From Mycobacterium sp. ACS4054 (GTDB taxonomy: Bacteria > Actinomycetota > Actinomycetes > Mycobacteriales > Mycobacteriaceae): a DNA stretch of 64,000 bases. A program made the translations under genes and the position numbers. The notes under the pieces were generated by a model, which did not search any database, was not told where the DNA came from, and saw only the letters and a program-made list of their open reading frames with translations. This document shows, in pieces, positions 42,509 through 50,601 of the stretch (the stretch's first letter is position 1; each line of letters starts with the position of its first letter). The stretch lies in the NCBI RefSeq assembly GCF_001667275.1, contig NZ_LZHV01000058.1:124001-188000 (forward strand), written 5' to 3'.

Positions 42509-43024
42509 ATGGAGGCTTGGGACGCGATCCGCGCCCGCCGCAACGTCCGGCAGTACACGCCGGATCCGGTTTCCGAGGACGACCTGAACCGCATCGCCGA
42601 GGCCGGCTGGCGCGCGCCGTCGGCCAAGAACCGGCAACCGTGGGACTTCGTGATCGTCACCGACCGCGGCCAGCTGCGGGAGCTGTCGACGGTCTGGCAG
42701 GGCGCCGGGCACATCGCCGGCGCGGCGGCCGCGATCGCAATCGTCGTGCCCGTCCCGCCCGACGAGCGCCGGATGATCACCGACAACTACGACGTCGGGC
42801 AGGCCACGATGGCGATGATGATCGCGGCCGCGGACCTGGGCATCGGCACGGGGCATTCGTCGGTGGGCGACCAGGCACGGGCGCGCGCCATCCTGGGCGT
42901 CCCGGAGGACCGGCTGGTCGCCTTCCTGCTCGGCCTCGGGTACCCGGCCGACCGCCCCCTCGCTCCGATCCGCAAACCGAACCGGCGGCCCTTCTCCGAG
43001 GTCGTGCACCACGGTCGGTGGTGA
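42509..43024 (+). CDS. Nitroreductase family protein
   Basis: The 171-residue flavoprotein has the family N-terminus WDAIRARRNVRQYTPDPVSEDDL with the FMN-phosphate-binding Arg residues, APSAKNRQPWDFVIV, and DVGQATMAMMIAAADLGIGTGHSS in the second half. Members use FMN and NAD(P)H to reduce quinones, nitro compounds or to dehydrogenate. It is divergent from the methyltransferase gene at 42324. The substrate cannot be predicted. Confidence 0.82.
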   Translation: MEAWDAIRARRNVRQYTPDPVSEDDLNRIAEAGWRAPSAKNRQPWDFVIVTDRGQLRELSTVWQGAGHIAGAAAAIAIVVPVPPDERRMITDNYDVGQATMAMMIAAADLGIGTGHSSVGDQARARAILGVPEDRLVAFLLGLGYPADRPLAPIRKPNRRPFSEVVHHGRW

Positions 43025-43049
43025 CCGCAGCCGTCGTAAGCTCGTTGCC

Positions 43050-43799
43050 GTGCACGACCACCGCGGTGACTACGGAATAGACGGGTCGTTTCACACCATC
43101 TCGGCGCGCGGGCAGCTGATGGGCATCGCCGCCCAAACCGCCGCCCTGGCCGGGTGGTCCGCGATCAGCTGGGCGCGCGGCAAGCGGGTGACGGCGGCCC
43201 TGGCGGCGACCTCGGCCCTCGGAATCGCTTCGAGCGCAGCCCTTTACGCGTACGCGACGCGGGCGGGCAAGTTTGTCGTCTGGGACCGGATACTCGACGA
43301 TCTCGGGTTGACCGGCGCCGAAACGGTGCTGGACCTCGGCTGCGGCCGCGGCGCGGTGCTGATCGCGGCGGCCAAGCGGTTGCCGGCGGGCCACGCGATC
43401 GGCGTCGACCTGTGGCGCGCCGACCAGACGGACAACTCCCCGGACGCCACCCTGGCCAATGCGGCGCTGGAGAACGTCGCCGACCGCGTCGAGGTGCGCA
43501 CCGGCAACATGACCGCCCTGCCGTTCGCCGACGACAGCGTCGACGTGATCGTCAGCAACCTGGCCATCCACAACATCCCGACGCGCGCGGGCCGGCGCAA
43601 GGCTCTTGACGAAGCGGTGCGGGTGCTGCGCCCGGGCGGCCGGCTGGCCGTCGCGGACCTGTGGGAGACCCGTCAGCACGCCGCGCAGCTGCGGGAGCTG
43701 GGTTGGCGAAACGTGCGGCGCCGCAACCTCGGATGGCGGATGTACTACGGCGGCCCGTGGTTCTCCACCCGCCTGGTCACCGCGACGAAGCCCCGGTGA
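43050..43799 (+). CDS. Membrane-associated class I SAM methyltransferase
   Basis: The 249-residue protein has two hydrophobic segments in the first 75 residues (LMGIAAQTAALAGWSAISWA and VTAALAATSALGIASSAALYAY), then a Rossmann methyltransferase: VLDLGCGRGAVLIAAAKRL, IGVDLW, MTALPFADDSVDVIVSNLAIHNI and EAVRVLRPGGRLAVADL. The fold is of the UbiE/Methyltransf_11 type. The membrane anchor suggests a lipid or membrane-bound substrate. GTG 43050 is used, 26 bp after the nitroreductase stop, so the two are probably one unit. Confidence 0.82.
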   Translation: MHDHRGDYGIDGSFHTISARGQLMGIAAQTAALAGWSAISWARGKRVTAALAATSALGIASSAALYAYATRAGKFVVWDRILDDLGLTGAETVLDLGCGRGAVLIAAAKRLPAGHAIGVDLWRADQTDNSPDATLANAALENVADRVEVRTGNMTALPFADDSVDVIVSNLAIHNIPTRAGRRKALDEAVRVLRPGGRLAVADLWETRQHAAQLRELGWRNVRRRNLGWRMYYGGPWFSTRLVTATKPR

Positions 43800-43823
43800 G
43801 ACCGCGCGTGCATGCTTGGGGCC

Positions 43824-44276
43824 ATGAACAGACATGAGATCACCGAGCAGATCGTGCTGGCGCGCCTTCGGCTCGGCCTGACCTGGCAGCAGCTGGCGGA
43901 CGCGATCGGCCGCCCGGTGCTGTGGACCACCTCGGCGCTGCTGGGCCAGCACCCCATCCCCCGTGAGCTGGCAACGATTCTCGTCGAGAAGCTGGGGCTG
44001 GACGACTCGGCGGTCACGGTGCTGGCCGCGCCGCCCCTGCGCGGCGGTTTGCCCACCGCGGTGCCGACGGACCCCACCATCTACCGGTTCTACGAGGCGC
44101 TACAGGTCTACGGCGGCGCCATCAAGGAGCTGATCCACGAGCAGTTCGGCGACGGCATCATGAGCGCCATCAACTTCAGCGTCGACCTGCAGAAGAAATC
44201 GCATCCGTCGGGCGATCGCGTGGTGGTGACCCTGGACGGGAAATTCCTTCCCTACCAATGGGTTTCGGCGGAGTAG
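43824..44276 (+). CDS. cynS: Cyanate hydratase (cyanase)
   Basis: Cyanase turns cyanate and bicarbonate into ammonia and CO2. The 150-residue protein has the N-terminal helical domain (EITEQIVLARLRLGLTWQQLADAIG) and the catalytic C-terminal dimerisation domain with YRFYEALQVYG, KELIHEQFGDGIMSAINF and VVVTLDGKFLPYQW. The catalytic Arg, Glu and Ser of the family are in YRFYE and IMSAINF. ATG 43824 is preferred over ATG 43812 as it matches the usual length. No cynT or cynR partner is next to it. Confidence 0.9.
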   Translation: MNRHEITEQIVLARLRLGLTWQQLADAIGRPVLWTTSALLGQHPIPRELATILVEKLGLDDSAVTVLAAPPLRGGLPTAVPTDPTIYRFYEALQVYGGAIKELIHEQFGDGIMSAINFSVDLQKKSHPSGDRVVVTLDGKFLPYQWVSAE

Positions 44277-44379
44277 CCGATGCCTGCCGGCCCAGCTGAC
44301 CGGTGCAAGGGGTTCCGGGGAGCGGGGTGAAGTGACGGCACGCCGCACGCGTGTCACACTGGCGACGAGGAGGCGAAGG

Positions 44380-44414
44380 GAACGCGGTGGCGGCTAGCAG
44401 CGGCCACCGCGTTC
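44380..44414. terminator. Bidirectional hairpin between cynS and echA3
   Basis: GAACGCGGTGGC (44380-44391) pairs perfectly with GCCACCGCGTTC (44403-44414): a 12-bp stem with an 11-nt loop, between two convergent genes. The rest of the 160-bp gap shows nothing else. Confidence 0.7.
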
Positions 44415-44436
44415 GAAACGGGTCGTGAAAAATCCC

Positions 44437-45132
44437 CTACAGGCCGAATTCGGCCTCGATGCCGTCGATCCCGGCGCGAATGGCCTTCAGCGCGTCGGCG
44501 CGGGCGCGCAATTTCGTTGCGGCGTGGGCGTGTTGGTGCAGGCCCGCGAATTCGCGCGCGGCCTCCTCGGCGCGGCTCACCACCATCTCCGGCAGCACGA
44601 TCTCGTCGACGAAGCCGGCGGCCAGCGCGGTCTCACCGAAGAACGTCTTGGCCAGCCCGGCGGCCTGCTGGTACGCCGACTGCGTCAGCCGCAGCTTCAT
44701 GATCTCCAGCGCCGCGTATGGGATGACCATGCCGATCGCCACCTCGTTGGCCTGAATGTTGTAGGCGTGCGCGGCCACCCGGTGGTCGCCGGACGACAGC
44801 AGGAACGCCCCCATCGCGATGGCGTGGCCGGTGCAGGCCATCACGACCGGCTTGGGGTGGGACAACAGCCGGTACGACAGCTCGAAGCCGCCCCGCAGCA
44901 TGTCGATAGCCGGCTGCGCCTCGCCGGAGGTGAGGATCTTCAGGTCGAACCCGCCGCTGAACACCCGCTCGTTCCCGGTGATCACCAGCGCCCCGGCGTT
45001 GTCCGCCTCGGCCTGGTCGATCGCCTCGCCGAGGGCCTGCTGCATCGTGGGGCCCAGGGCGTTGACCTTGCCGTCGTCCATCCGGATGACCGCGATGGAA
45101 TCGTTGAGGCTGTAGTGGACCGGGCCGCTCAT
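44437..45132 (-). CDS. echA3: Enoyl-CoA hydratase/isomerase family protein EchA3
   Basis: The 231-residue crotonase-fold protein has the oxyanion-hole segments GNERVFSGGFDLKIL and CTGHAIAMGAFLLSSGD. It is nearly the same as M. tuberculosis EchA3 (Rv0632c) along its length and in genomic neighbours. The Glu of typical hydratases at the second active position is replaced in this part (GMVIPYAALE), so the activity may differ from standard beta-oxidation. ATG 45132 gives the family length; the frame runs to 45156. It overlaps nothing and follows the Rv0633c-like gene by 20 bp. Confidence 0.9.
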   Translation of the reverse strand: MSGPVHYSLNDSIAVIRMDDGKVNALGPTMQQALGEAIDQAEADNAGALVITGNERVFSGGFDLKILTSGEAQPAIDMLRGGFELSYRLLSHPKPVVMACTGHAIAMGAFLLSSGDHRVAAHAYNIQANEVAIGMVIPYAALEIMKLRLTQSAYQQAAGLAKTFFGETALAAGFVDEIVLPEMVVSRAEEAAREFAGLHQHAHAATKLRARADALKAIRAGIDGIEAEFGL

Positions 45133-45152
45133 CGGTTGCTGGCTCCTTGCCG

Positions 45153-45995
45153 TCACGCGTGCTGATTGTGGTGCTTGCCGAGGTCGTCCTCGGCTTCACT
45201 CCAGCGCAGGCTGACATCGGTGGGGTCGTCGAGCTGGCGGGTGCGCCACCGGTCCTGCGTTTCCCGCACGGCACCGTTGATCCGTTCGATCTCGCTGCGG
45301 AACACCTCGGGACGGGTTTCCTTGCTCGCGTAGTGGAAGTAGGTGAGCAGACCGCGCAGCAGCTCCAGCTTCTGCTTCTCCCGCTTCGCCAGGTCGTGGG
45401 TGGTCAGCAGCTCGATGCGCTGGACGGGGGGCAGCGAGTCCCAGTCGAGCACCACCTCGGTTTCCAGCGGGAGGCGTTCGCGCTCCCAGAACCGCCGCCC
45501 GCGCTTGGGCTCCGGGGTGTCGAAGTAGCGGATGGTGCCGGTGAAGCGGGACTCGATGCCGCTGCCGATCTCGGCGCGGTCGAGCGCCGAATCCCACACC
45601 ATGCGCCACTCCTGGCCCGGGGCCAGCACCGGCAACTCGCGGGGGAGCCGCAGTTCGACGACGTCGGCGTAGCCGTCGGTGGCGTTCTCGTATTCGGCGA
45701 CCGTCGGCGGGTTCATGAAGGAGAACGTGATGTCGTAGGCCGCCCTCTGACCGAAGTTCCTGACCACCAACTCGATCACGTGCCAGTCCGCGGGATGCGG
45801 TTCCATGAACATCGCGACCTGTGGCCGCGTCTGCTCCGCGGCGAGCCGACGATTGCGGGTGATCTGCCGGCTGGTGAAGATCAAGGTGATGGCCGCGAGC
45901 GCGATCGCCGCCCACGCCGCCCACGCGATCCAGGTGCTGGACCCGACGTTGGTGATTCCGTGCCAGCTGTCCTGGATCCACCCCATGGAATCCAC
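45153..45995 (-). CDS. Single-TM conserved mycobacterial protein (Rv0633c-like)
   Basis: The 280-residue protein has one transmembrane segment at residues about 20-42 (STWIAWAAWAAIALAAITLIF) followed by a beta-rich domain with WHVIELVVRNFGQRAAYDITFSF, a pattern seen in conserved mycobacterial proteins. The C-terminal 80 residues are charged and helical (AKREKQKLELLRGLLTYF). It corresponds to Rv0633c in order. No function is known to me. ATG 45995 or 45986 may be the start. It is upstream of echA3 on the same strand. Confidence 0.75.
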   Translation of the reverse strand: MDSMGWIQDSWHGITNVGSSTWIAWAAWAAIALAAITLIFTSRQITRNRRLAAEQTRPQVAMFMEPHPADWHVIELVVRNFGQRAAYDITFSFMNPPTVAEYENATDGYADVVELRLPRELPVLAPGQEWRMVWDSALDRAEIGSGIESRFTGTIRYFDTPEPKRGRRFWERERLPLETEVVLDWDSLPPVQRIELLTTHDLAKREKQKLELLRGLLTYFHYASKETRPEVFRSEIERINGAVRETQDRWRTRQLDDPTDVSLRWSEAEDDLGKHHNQHA

Positions 45996-46044
45996 CCTCC
46001 GCTTATATCACAGGCCGGTTGCCGCTTCGATTCGATCGGCGGCC

Positions 46045-46758
46045 TCAGCCGCCCATCAACATTCGCCATTGCGCGAGGTCGCGGGCCCGGTAGACGTAGT
46101 TGGAACGCTTGACTTCCGACAGCGTCGCGCTGGGCTCCGCCGAGTACCAGTGCCCGGGGAACACCGTCGGGTCCCCGGGCAATGTCGCGAGTTGCTGCAG
46201 GCTGCGGTACATCTCGTCGGAGTCGCCGCCGGGAAAGTCGGTGCGGCCGCAGCCCTCCAGGAACAACGTGTCGCCGGCGACGAGGCGGCCGTCGAGCAGG
46301 AAGCACTGGCTGCCCGGCGTGTGACCCGGGGTGTGCAGGAGCTCGATCTCGATGTCGCCGATGCTGACCTTGTCGTGGTTCTCGTGGGCCGTGAGGTCCC
46401 CGAGGCCGATCCCGGTGACGCGCGAGACCCATTGCGCCTCAAGGGCATTGACGTGCACCGGCACGGCTTTGCGCTCCAGCAGATCGGCCAGGCCCTGCAG
46501 CGAAAAGCCCATCATCGACCCGCCCACGTGATCGGGGTGGTGGTGGGTCACCAGCACGCCGGACAGGTGCATGCCGTCGGCCTCGAGCGCGTCGAGGAGA
46601 TCACCGGCCGCGTACGCGGGGTCGACCACCACGCAGTCGCCCGTTTGGCGGTCCCCGATCAGGTAGGCGAAGTTGCGCATCTGGGTCGCGAACATGTCGC
46701 CGGCGGCGAAGTCGCGCCCGGAGAGCAGTTGCCGAAAGTACAGCCGGTCTGTTGACAC
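46045..46758 (-). CDS. MBL-fold hydrolase, glyoxalase II-like
   Basis: The 237-residue metallo-beta-lactamase-fold protein has the metal-binding THHHPDHVGG around residue 71, TPGHTPGSQCFLL, GDTLFLEGCGRTDFPGGD and FPGHWY. The GDTLF-x-GxxGRxDFPG pattern is typical of glyoxalase II and persulfide-dioxygenase relatives. It corresponds to M. tuberculosis Rv0634c. The substrate may be a mycothiol or other thiol conjugate since this genus lacks glutathione; that is inference. ATG 46758 is the start. Confidence 0.85.
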   Translation of the reverse strand: MSTDRLYFRQLLSGRDFAAGDMFATQMRNFAYLIGDRQTGDCVVVDPAYAAGDLLDALEADGMHLSGVLVTHHHPDHVGGSMMGFSLQGLADLLERKAVPVHVNALEAQWVSRVTGIGLGDLTAHENHDKVSIGDIEIELLHTPGHTPGSQCFLLDGRLVAGDTLFLEGCGRTDFPGGDSDEMYRSLQQLATLPGDPTVFPGHWYSAEPSATLSEVKRSNYVYRARDLAQWRMLMGG

Positions 46759-46868
46759 GTGATCAGCCTAGGACCTGCCCGTCGGGGGTTCGCGCGGCCG
46801 CCGCGAACATCGCCGAGCACCCCCCGCGAGCAGCGCTTGGCCGCCTGTGGCATGGGTATTGTTGGCGC

Positions 46869-47081
46869 ATGAGGAAGAAGGTCGAAATCGAGATCGACGT
46901 CGATCTCATTGACGAGGCGATCCGCCGCTTCCATCTGGCCGACGCCCGCGAGGCCGTCAATCTCGCGCTGCGCACCTTGCTCGCCGAAGCCGATGCGCAG
47001 GAATCGGACGAGGTGTACGACGAATTCAGCGACCTCAGCGCCTGGCAGCTGCCCCGCGGCGGCGGTGGCACCGCTCCCTGA
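46869..47081 (+). CDS. VapB-type antitoxin-like small protein
   Basis: The 70-residue product starts MRKKVEIEIDVDLIDEAIRRF and continues with LADAREAVNLALRTLLAEAD, the ribbon-helix-helix DNA-binding form seen in VapB antitoxins (type II systems). The C-terminal tail (EYDEFSDLSAW-like) would be the toxin-binding part. No PIN-domain toxin is encoded next to it, so it is an orphan. It resembles Rv0634A in order. ATG 46869 was chosen because the frame upstream to 46752 has no support and overlaps the glyoxalase II gene start. Confidence 0.7.
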   Translation: MRKKVEIEIDVDLIDEAIRRFHLADAREAVNLALRTLLAEADAQESDEVYDEFSDLSAWQLPRGGGGTAP

Positions 47082-47154
47082 AGCCCGTTTGGTCCGGTTG
47101 TGGGCCAGGTTGTACCCTCTTTTAGGCCCGCGGCACTGCCGATTCGGGTGAACG

Positions 47155-47227
47155 GCCCCCTTAGCTCAGTCGGTAGAGCGTTTCCATGGTAAGGAAAAGG
47201 TCAACGGTTCGATTCCGTTAGGGGGCT
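47155..47227 (+). tRNA. thrT: tRNA-Thr (GGT)
   Basis: The 73-nt cloverleaf has acceptor GCCCCCT/AGGGGGC, D-loop TTAGCTCAGTCGGTAGAGC, anticodon stem TTTCC/GGAAA with loop ATGGTAA (anticodon GGT), and T-arm with GGTTCGATTCC. It lies upstream of tRNA-Met as in M. tuberculosis. CCA is not encoded. Confidence 0.95.
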
Positions 47228-47276
47228 CGGCGGACGCCGAGCAGGCGTGGCGGCCCCGACCCCTGGGGTGGTTAGA

Positions 47277-47350
<74 letters not shown>

Positions 47351-47405
47351 CAACACAACAACGCGCGGCGAGAGTCCCGCGAGAAGGAACCGAGAGAGAA
47401 TCGTC

Positions 47406-47573
47406 ATGGCTTCCAGTACCGACGTACGGCCGAAGATCACCTTGGCCTGTGAGGTGTGCAAGCACCGCAACTACATCACCAAGAAGAACCGCCGGAACGA
47501 TCCGGACCGCATGGAGCTGAAGAAGTTCTGCCCGAACTGCGGCAAGCACCAGGCGCACCGAGAGACGCGCTAG
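47406..47573 (+). CDS. rpmG: 50S ribosomal protein L33
   Basis: The 55-residue protein has the L33 core (ITLACEVCKHRNYITKKNRR) and two zinc-type CxxC pairs (CEVC and CPNC), so it is the zinc-containing C+ form. ATG 47406 starts MASSTDVRPK. It is the gene directly after the tRNA-Met, as in M. tuberculosis rpmG2, and precedes hadA by 49 bp. Because many mycobacteria also carry a Cys-free paralogue used in zinc shortage, this copy may be under Zur-type replacement. Confidence 0.93.
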   Translation: MASSTDVRPKITLACEVCKHRNYITKKNRRNDPDRMELKKFCPNCGKHQAHRETR

Positions 47574-47622
47574 CGGGAACCCGCGACCGATTATCGAGAC
47601 TGACTAGGTAGATTTTAGAGCC

Positions 47623-48102
47623 GTGCCGTTAAGCGAGAGCATCGTCGGGATGCACTACCGCTATCCCGACCATTACGTCGTGGAGCGGGAGAAGGTCCGC
47701 GAGTACGCGGTCGCCGTGCAGAACGACGACGCCTTTTTTCTCGAGGAGAAGGCCGCGGCCGACCTGGGCTACGGCGGCCTGCTCGCGCCGCTGACGTTCA
47801 TCTGCGTGTTCGGCTACCAGGCGCAGACGGCGTTCTTCGCGCACGCGAATGTCGCCGTCCAGGACGCGAAGATCGTGCAGGTCGACCAGGTGCTGAAGTT
47901 CATGGCGCCGATCGTGGCTGGCGACAAGCTGTACTGCGACGTCTACGTCGACTCGGTGCGGGTCTCGCACGGCACCCAGATCATCGTGACCAAGAACATC
48001 GTCACCAACCAAGCCGGTGACGTCGTGCAGGAGACCTACACGACCCTGGCGGGCCGTGCCGGTGAGGATGGAGAAGAGGGATTTTCTGATGCCACTGCGT
48101 GA
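47623..48102 (+). CDS. hadA: (3R)-hydroxyacyl-ACP dehydratase subunit HadA
   Basis: HadA is the substrate-binding subunit of the FAS-II dehydratase HadAB that makes meromycolates. The 159-residue MaoC-like hot-dog protein is close to M. tuberculosis HadA (Rv0635): GMHYRYPDHYVVEREKVREYAVAVQNDDAFF, GLLAPLTFICVFGYQAQ and IVQVDQVLKFM. It lacks the catalytic Asp-His pair, as expected. GTG 47623 gives the known length. Its end overlaps hadB by 14 bases, matching subunit coupling. Confidence 0.94.
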   Translation: MPLSESIVGMHYRYPDHYVVEREKVREYAVAVQNDDAFFLEEKAAADLGYGGLLAPLTFICVFGYQAQTAFFAHANVAVQDAKIVQVDQVLKFMAPIVAGDKLYCDVYVDSVRVSHGTQIIVTKNIVTNQAGDVVQETYTTLAGRAGEDGEEGFSDATA

Positions 48103-48517
48103 GTTCAGCTCGGTGAAGGTGGGCGACCAGCTTCCCGAGAAGACCTACCCGCTGACCCGGCAGGACCTGGTGAACTATGCGGGCGTCTCGGGTGACCTGA
48201 ACCCGATTCACTGGGACGACGAGATGGCCAAGGTCGTCGGGCTGGACACCGCGATCGCGCACGGCATGCTGACCATGGGCATCGGCGGCGGGTACGTCAC
48301 CTCGTGGATCGGTGACCCCGGCGCGGTCACCGAGTACAACGTGCGGTTCACCGCGGTGGTCCCGGTCCCCAACGACGGCAAGGGCGCTGAGCTGGTCTTC
48401 AACGGTCGGGTCAAGTCCGTCGACCCGGAAACCAAGTCCGTGACCATTGCGCTCACGGCGACCACCGGCGGCAAGAAGATCTTCGGCAGGGCCATCGCGT
48501 CCGCGACGCTCGCGTAG
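48089..48517 (+). CDS. hadB: (3R)-hydroxyacyl-ACP dehydratase subunit HadB
   Basis: HadB is the catalytic subunit shared by HadAB and HadBC. The 142-residue protein has the MaoC hydratase motif DLNPIHWDD with the catalytic Asp and His, around residues 36-41, then TAIAHGMLTMGIGGGYV. ATG 48089 matches the M. tuberculosis protein (Rv0636); the longer frame to 48017 lies inside hadA. A GAAGAGGG sequence upstream can serve as ribosome site. Confidence 0.94.
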   Translation: MPLREFSSVKVGDQLPEKTYPLTRQDLVNYAGVSGDLNPIHWDDEMAKVVGLDTAIAHGMLTMGIGGGYVTSWIGDPGAVTEYNVRFTAVVPVPNDGKGAELVFNGRVKSVDPETKSVTIALTATTGGKKIFGRAIASATLA

Positions 48518-48520
48518 CCG

Positions 48521-49021
48521 ATGGCGCTCAAGACCGACATCCGGGGAATGATCTGGCGGTACCCGGACTACTTCGTGGTGGGGCGTGAGCAGCTTCGGCA
48601 GTTCGCGCAGGCCATCAAGAACCGCCACCCCGCCCATTTCGACGAAGACGCGGCCGCCGAACTGGGTCACGACGCGATCGTGGCGCCGCTGACCTACGCG
48701 ACCATCTTCGCCAAGCTGGTCCAGCTGGATTTCTTCCGGCACGTCGACATCGGCATGGAAACCCTGGTGATCGTCCAGGTCGACCAGCGGTTCGTGTTCT
48801 CCAAGCCGATCAAGGCCGGCGACAAACTGTGGGCGCGGATGGACATCCACTCGGTGGACGAGCGGTTCGGCGCCGACATCGTCGTCACCAAGAACACCTG
48901 CACGAACGAGCGGGGCGAGGTGGTCTTGCAGTCCTACACCACGCTGATGAGCCAGTACGCCGACCAGTCGGCGAACCTCAAATGGGACCCGGAGTCCGGC
49001 CAGGTCATGAGAACGGCGTAA
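48521..49021 (+). CDS. hadC: (3R)-hydroxyacyl-ACP dehydratase subunit HadC
   Basis: HadC pairs with HadB to dehydrate longer or oxygenated meromycolate intermediates. The 166-residue protein is a MaoC-like partner with GMIWRYPDYFVVGREQLRQFAQAI, IVAPLTYATIFAKLVQLDFF and IVQVDQRFVF, and matches Rv0637 in length. Its ATG is 4 bp after the hadB stop, so the three genes form one operon. Mutations in this gene are known in resistance to thiocarbamide-type drugs in M. tuberculosis. Confidence 0.93.
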   Translation: MALKTDIRGMIWRYPDYFVVGREQLRQFAQAIKNRHPAHFDEDAAAELGHDAIVAPLTYATIFAKLVQLDFFRHVDIGMETLVIVQVDQRFVFSKPIKAGDKLWARMDIHSVDERFGADIVVTKNTCTNERGEVVLQSYTTLMSQYADQSANLKWDPESGQVMRTA

Positions 49022-49078
49022 TTAGTATCTGACTCGCGCGTCGATGTACACTCGGACCTCGGGGTTTTCCCAGCATTA

Positions 49079-49115
49079 GCGCGCTTTCCGGGATTCGAGC
49101 AATCGGAGAGCGCGC
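49079..49115 (+). terminator. Hairpin terminator after hadABC
   Basis: GCGCGCTTTCCG (49079-49090) pairs with CGGAGAGCGCGC (49104-49115), 12 bp with a single G-T wobble, around a 13-nt loop. It lies 58 bp past hadC and before tRNA-Trp. Confidence 0.6.
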
Positions 49116-49145
49116 GTGTCATGTAAGCCCCGGTAGGTAAGCGCA

Positions 49146-49161
49146 GGTTGGCCTGCCAACC
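49146..49161. repeat. Perfect 7-bp dyad just upstream of tRNA-Trp
   Basis: GGTTGGC (49146-49152) and GCCAACC (49155-49161) form a perfect inverted repeat with a 2-nt gap, ending 4 bp before the tRNA 5' end. It may be a processing-related hairpin or an operator. Confidence 0.3.
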
Positions 49162-49165
49162 GCGA

Positions 49166-49238
<73 letters not shown>

Positions 49239-49331
49239 CTGACTTGAAAGTCGTGCCATGGTGGACACTGGAATAGTGGCCTTCACCACTGGGACGGCCC
49301 GCGGGACACGAGCAAACTTAAGGAGCATGCG

Positions 49332-49778
49332 GTGAGCGACGAAGGCGAAGCTGCCAACGACGCCACAAGCGACGGCGCTGACAGGGAGGACGACCGCGCG
49401 AGTGGCGGCCGGACCGCTGTGGTGACGCGGCCGCAGCGCCCGAGCGGCAAACGATCCCGGCAGCGGGCGGCCGACGCCGGCGACGACGCCGACGTAGAGT
49501 CGGCGGGCGAGGTCGAGGCCGCCAAGGAGGACAAGGGCGGCAAAGCCAAGAAGGCCAAAAAGCCCAAGAAGCCCGGGGACCGTTCGGCCAACCCGTTCGT
49601 GTTCGTCTTCAACTACCTCAAGCAGGTGGTTGCGGAGATGCGGAAGGTCATCTGGCCCAACCGCAAGCAGATGCTCACGTACACGTCGGTGGTGCTGGCG
49701 TTCCTGGCCTTCATGGTGGCGCTGGTCGGCCTCGCGGATTTCGGCCTCACCAAGCTTGTGCTGCTGGTGTTCGGCTGA
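49332..49778 (+). CDS. secE: Preprotein translocase subunit SecE
   Basis: SecE is an essential part of the SecYEG channel. The 148-residue protein has a long, charged N-terminal extension (about 85 residues rich in Glu, Lys and Ala), typical of actinobacterial SecE. The conserved amphipathic helix FNYLKQVVAEMRKVIWPNRKQM follows, then one C-terminal transmembrane helix (SVVLAFLAFMVALVGLADF). GTG 49332 has AGGAG six bases upstream. nusG follows 25 bp later. Confidence 0.92.
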   Translation: MSDEGEAANDATSDGADREDDRASGGRTAVVTRPQRPSGKRSRQRAADAGDDADVESAGEVEAAKEDKGGKAKKAKKPKKPGDRSANPFVFVFNYLKQVVAEMRKVIWPNRKQMLTYTSVVLAFLAFMVALVGLADFGLTKLVLLVFG

Positions 49779-49803
49779 GCGAGAAGATAGAGAGGACTAA
49801 ACC

Positions 49804-50559
49804 GTGACTACCTTCGACGGTGACACGTCCGCGGGTGAAGCGGTCGACGTAGAAGAGCGCGCCGAGGACACCGAGGCCCAGGAGACGGCCGAAGAAGCCA
49901 CTTCGGCCGAGGCGCCCGAGGAGTCGGCCGAAGAGGTCGACCCGGCGGCCGCGCTCAAGGCGGAGCTGCGCAGCAAGCCCGGTGACTGGTACGTCATCCA
50001 CTCCTACGCGGGCTACGAGAACAAGGTGAAAGCCAACCTCGAGACGCGCGTGCAGAACCTGGACGTCGGCGACTACATCTTCCAGGTCGAGGTGCCCACC
50101 GAAGAGGTCACCGAGATCAAGAACGGCCAGCGCAAGCAGGTCAACCGCAAGGTGCTGCCCGGCTACATCCTGGTGCGCATGGACCTGACCGACGACTCGT
50201 GGGCCGCGGTGCGCAACACGCCGGGCGTCACCGGGTTCGTCGGGGCGACATCGCGGCCGTCAGCGCTGACGCTGGACGACGTGGTCAAGTTCCTGCTGCC
50301 GCGGGGCGCGGCCAAGAAGGCCGCCAAGGGCGCCGCCACCACCGCGGCCGCCGCCGAGGCCGGCGGGCTGGAGCGCCCGACCGTCGAGGTCGACTACGAG
50401 GTCGGCGAATCGGTGACGGTCATGGACGGGCCGTTCGCCACGCTGCCGGCGACCATCAGCGAGGTCAACGGCGAACAGCAGAAGCTCAAGGTGCTGGTGT
50501 CGATCTTCGGCCGGGAGACGCCGGTGGAGTTGACGTTCAGCCAAGTCTCCAAGATCTAA
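49804..50559 (+). CDS. nusG: Transcription termination/antitermination factor NusG
   Basis: NusG binds RNA polymerase and links it to Rho or the ribosome. The 251-residue protein has a 60-residue acidic N-terminal extension common in actinobacteria, the NGN domain (DWYVIHSYAGYENKVKANLE ... PGYILVRMDLTDDSW) and the C-terminal KOW domain (VGESVTVMDGPFATLPATISEV). GTG 49804 is the start. It lies in the secE-nusG-rplK-rplA order and is followed by rplK after 42 bp. Confidence 0.93.
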   Translation: MTTFDGDTSAGEAVDVEERAEDTEAQETAEEATSAEAPEESAEEVDPAAALKAELRSKPGDWYVIHSYAGYENKVKANLETRVQNLDVGDYIFQVEVPTEEVTEIKNGQRKQVNRKVLPGYILVRMDLTDDSWAAVRNTPGVTGFVGATSRPSALTLDDVVKFLLPRGAAKKAAKGAATTAAAAEAGGLERPTVEVDYEVGESVTVMDGPFATLPATISEVNGEQQKLKVLVSIFGRETPVELTFSQVSKI

Positions 50560-50601
50560 CCGGGCGACCAAGCCCAGTCACGGAAGGAATACCGAACACT
50601 C

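Noticed and set aside
46869..47081. A complete VapBC toxin-antitoxin module
   Set aside because: Only an antitoxin-like gene is present; no PIN-domain toxin frame is found on either side.
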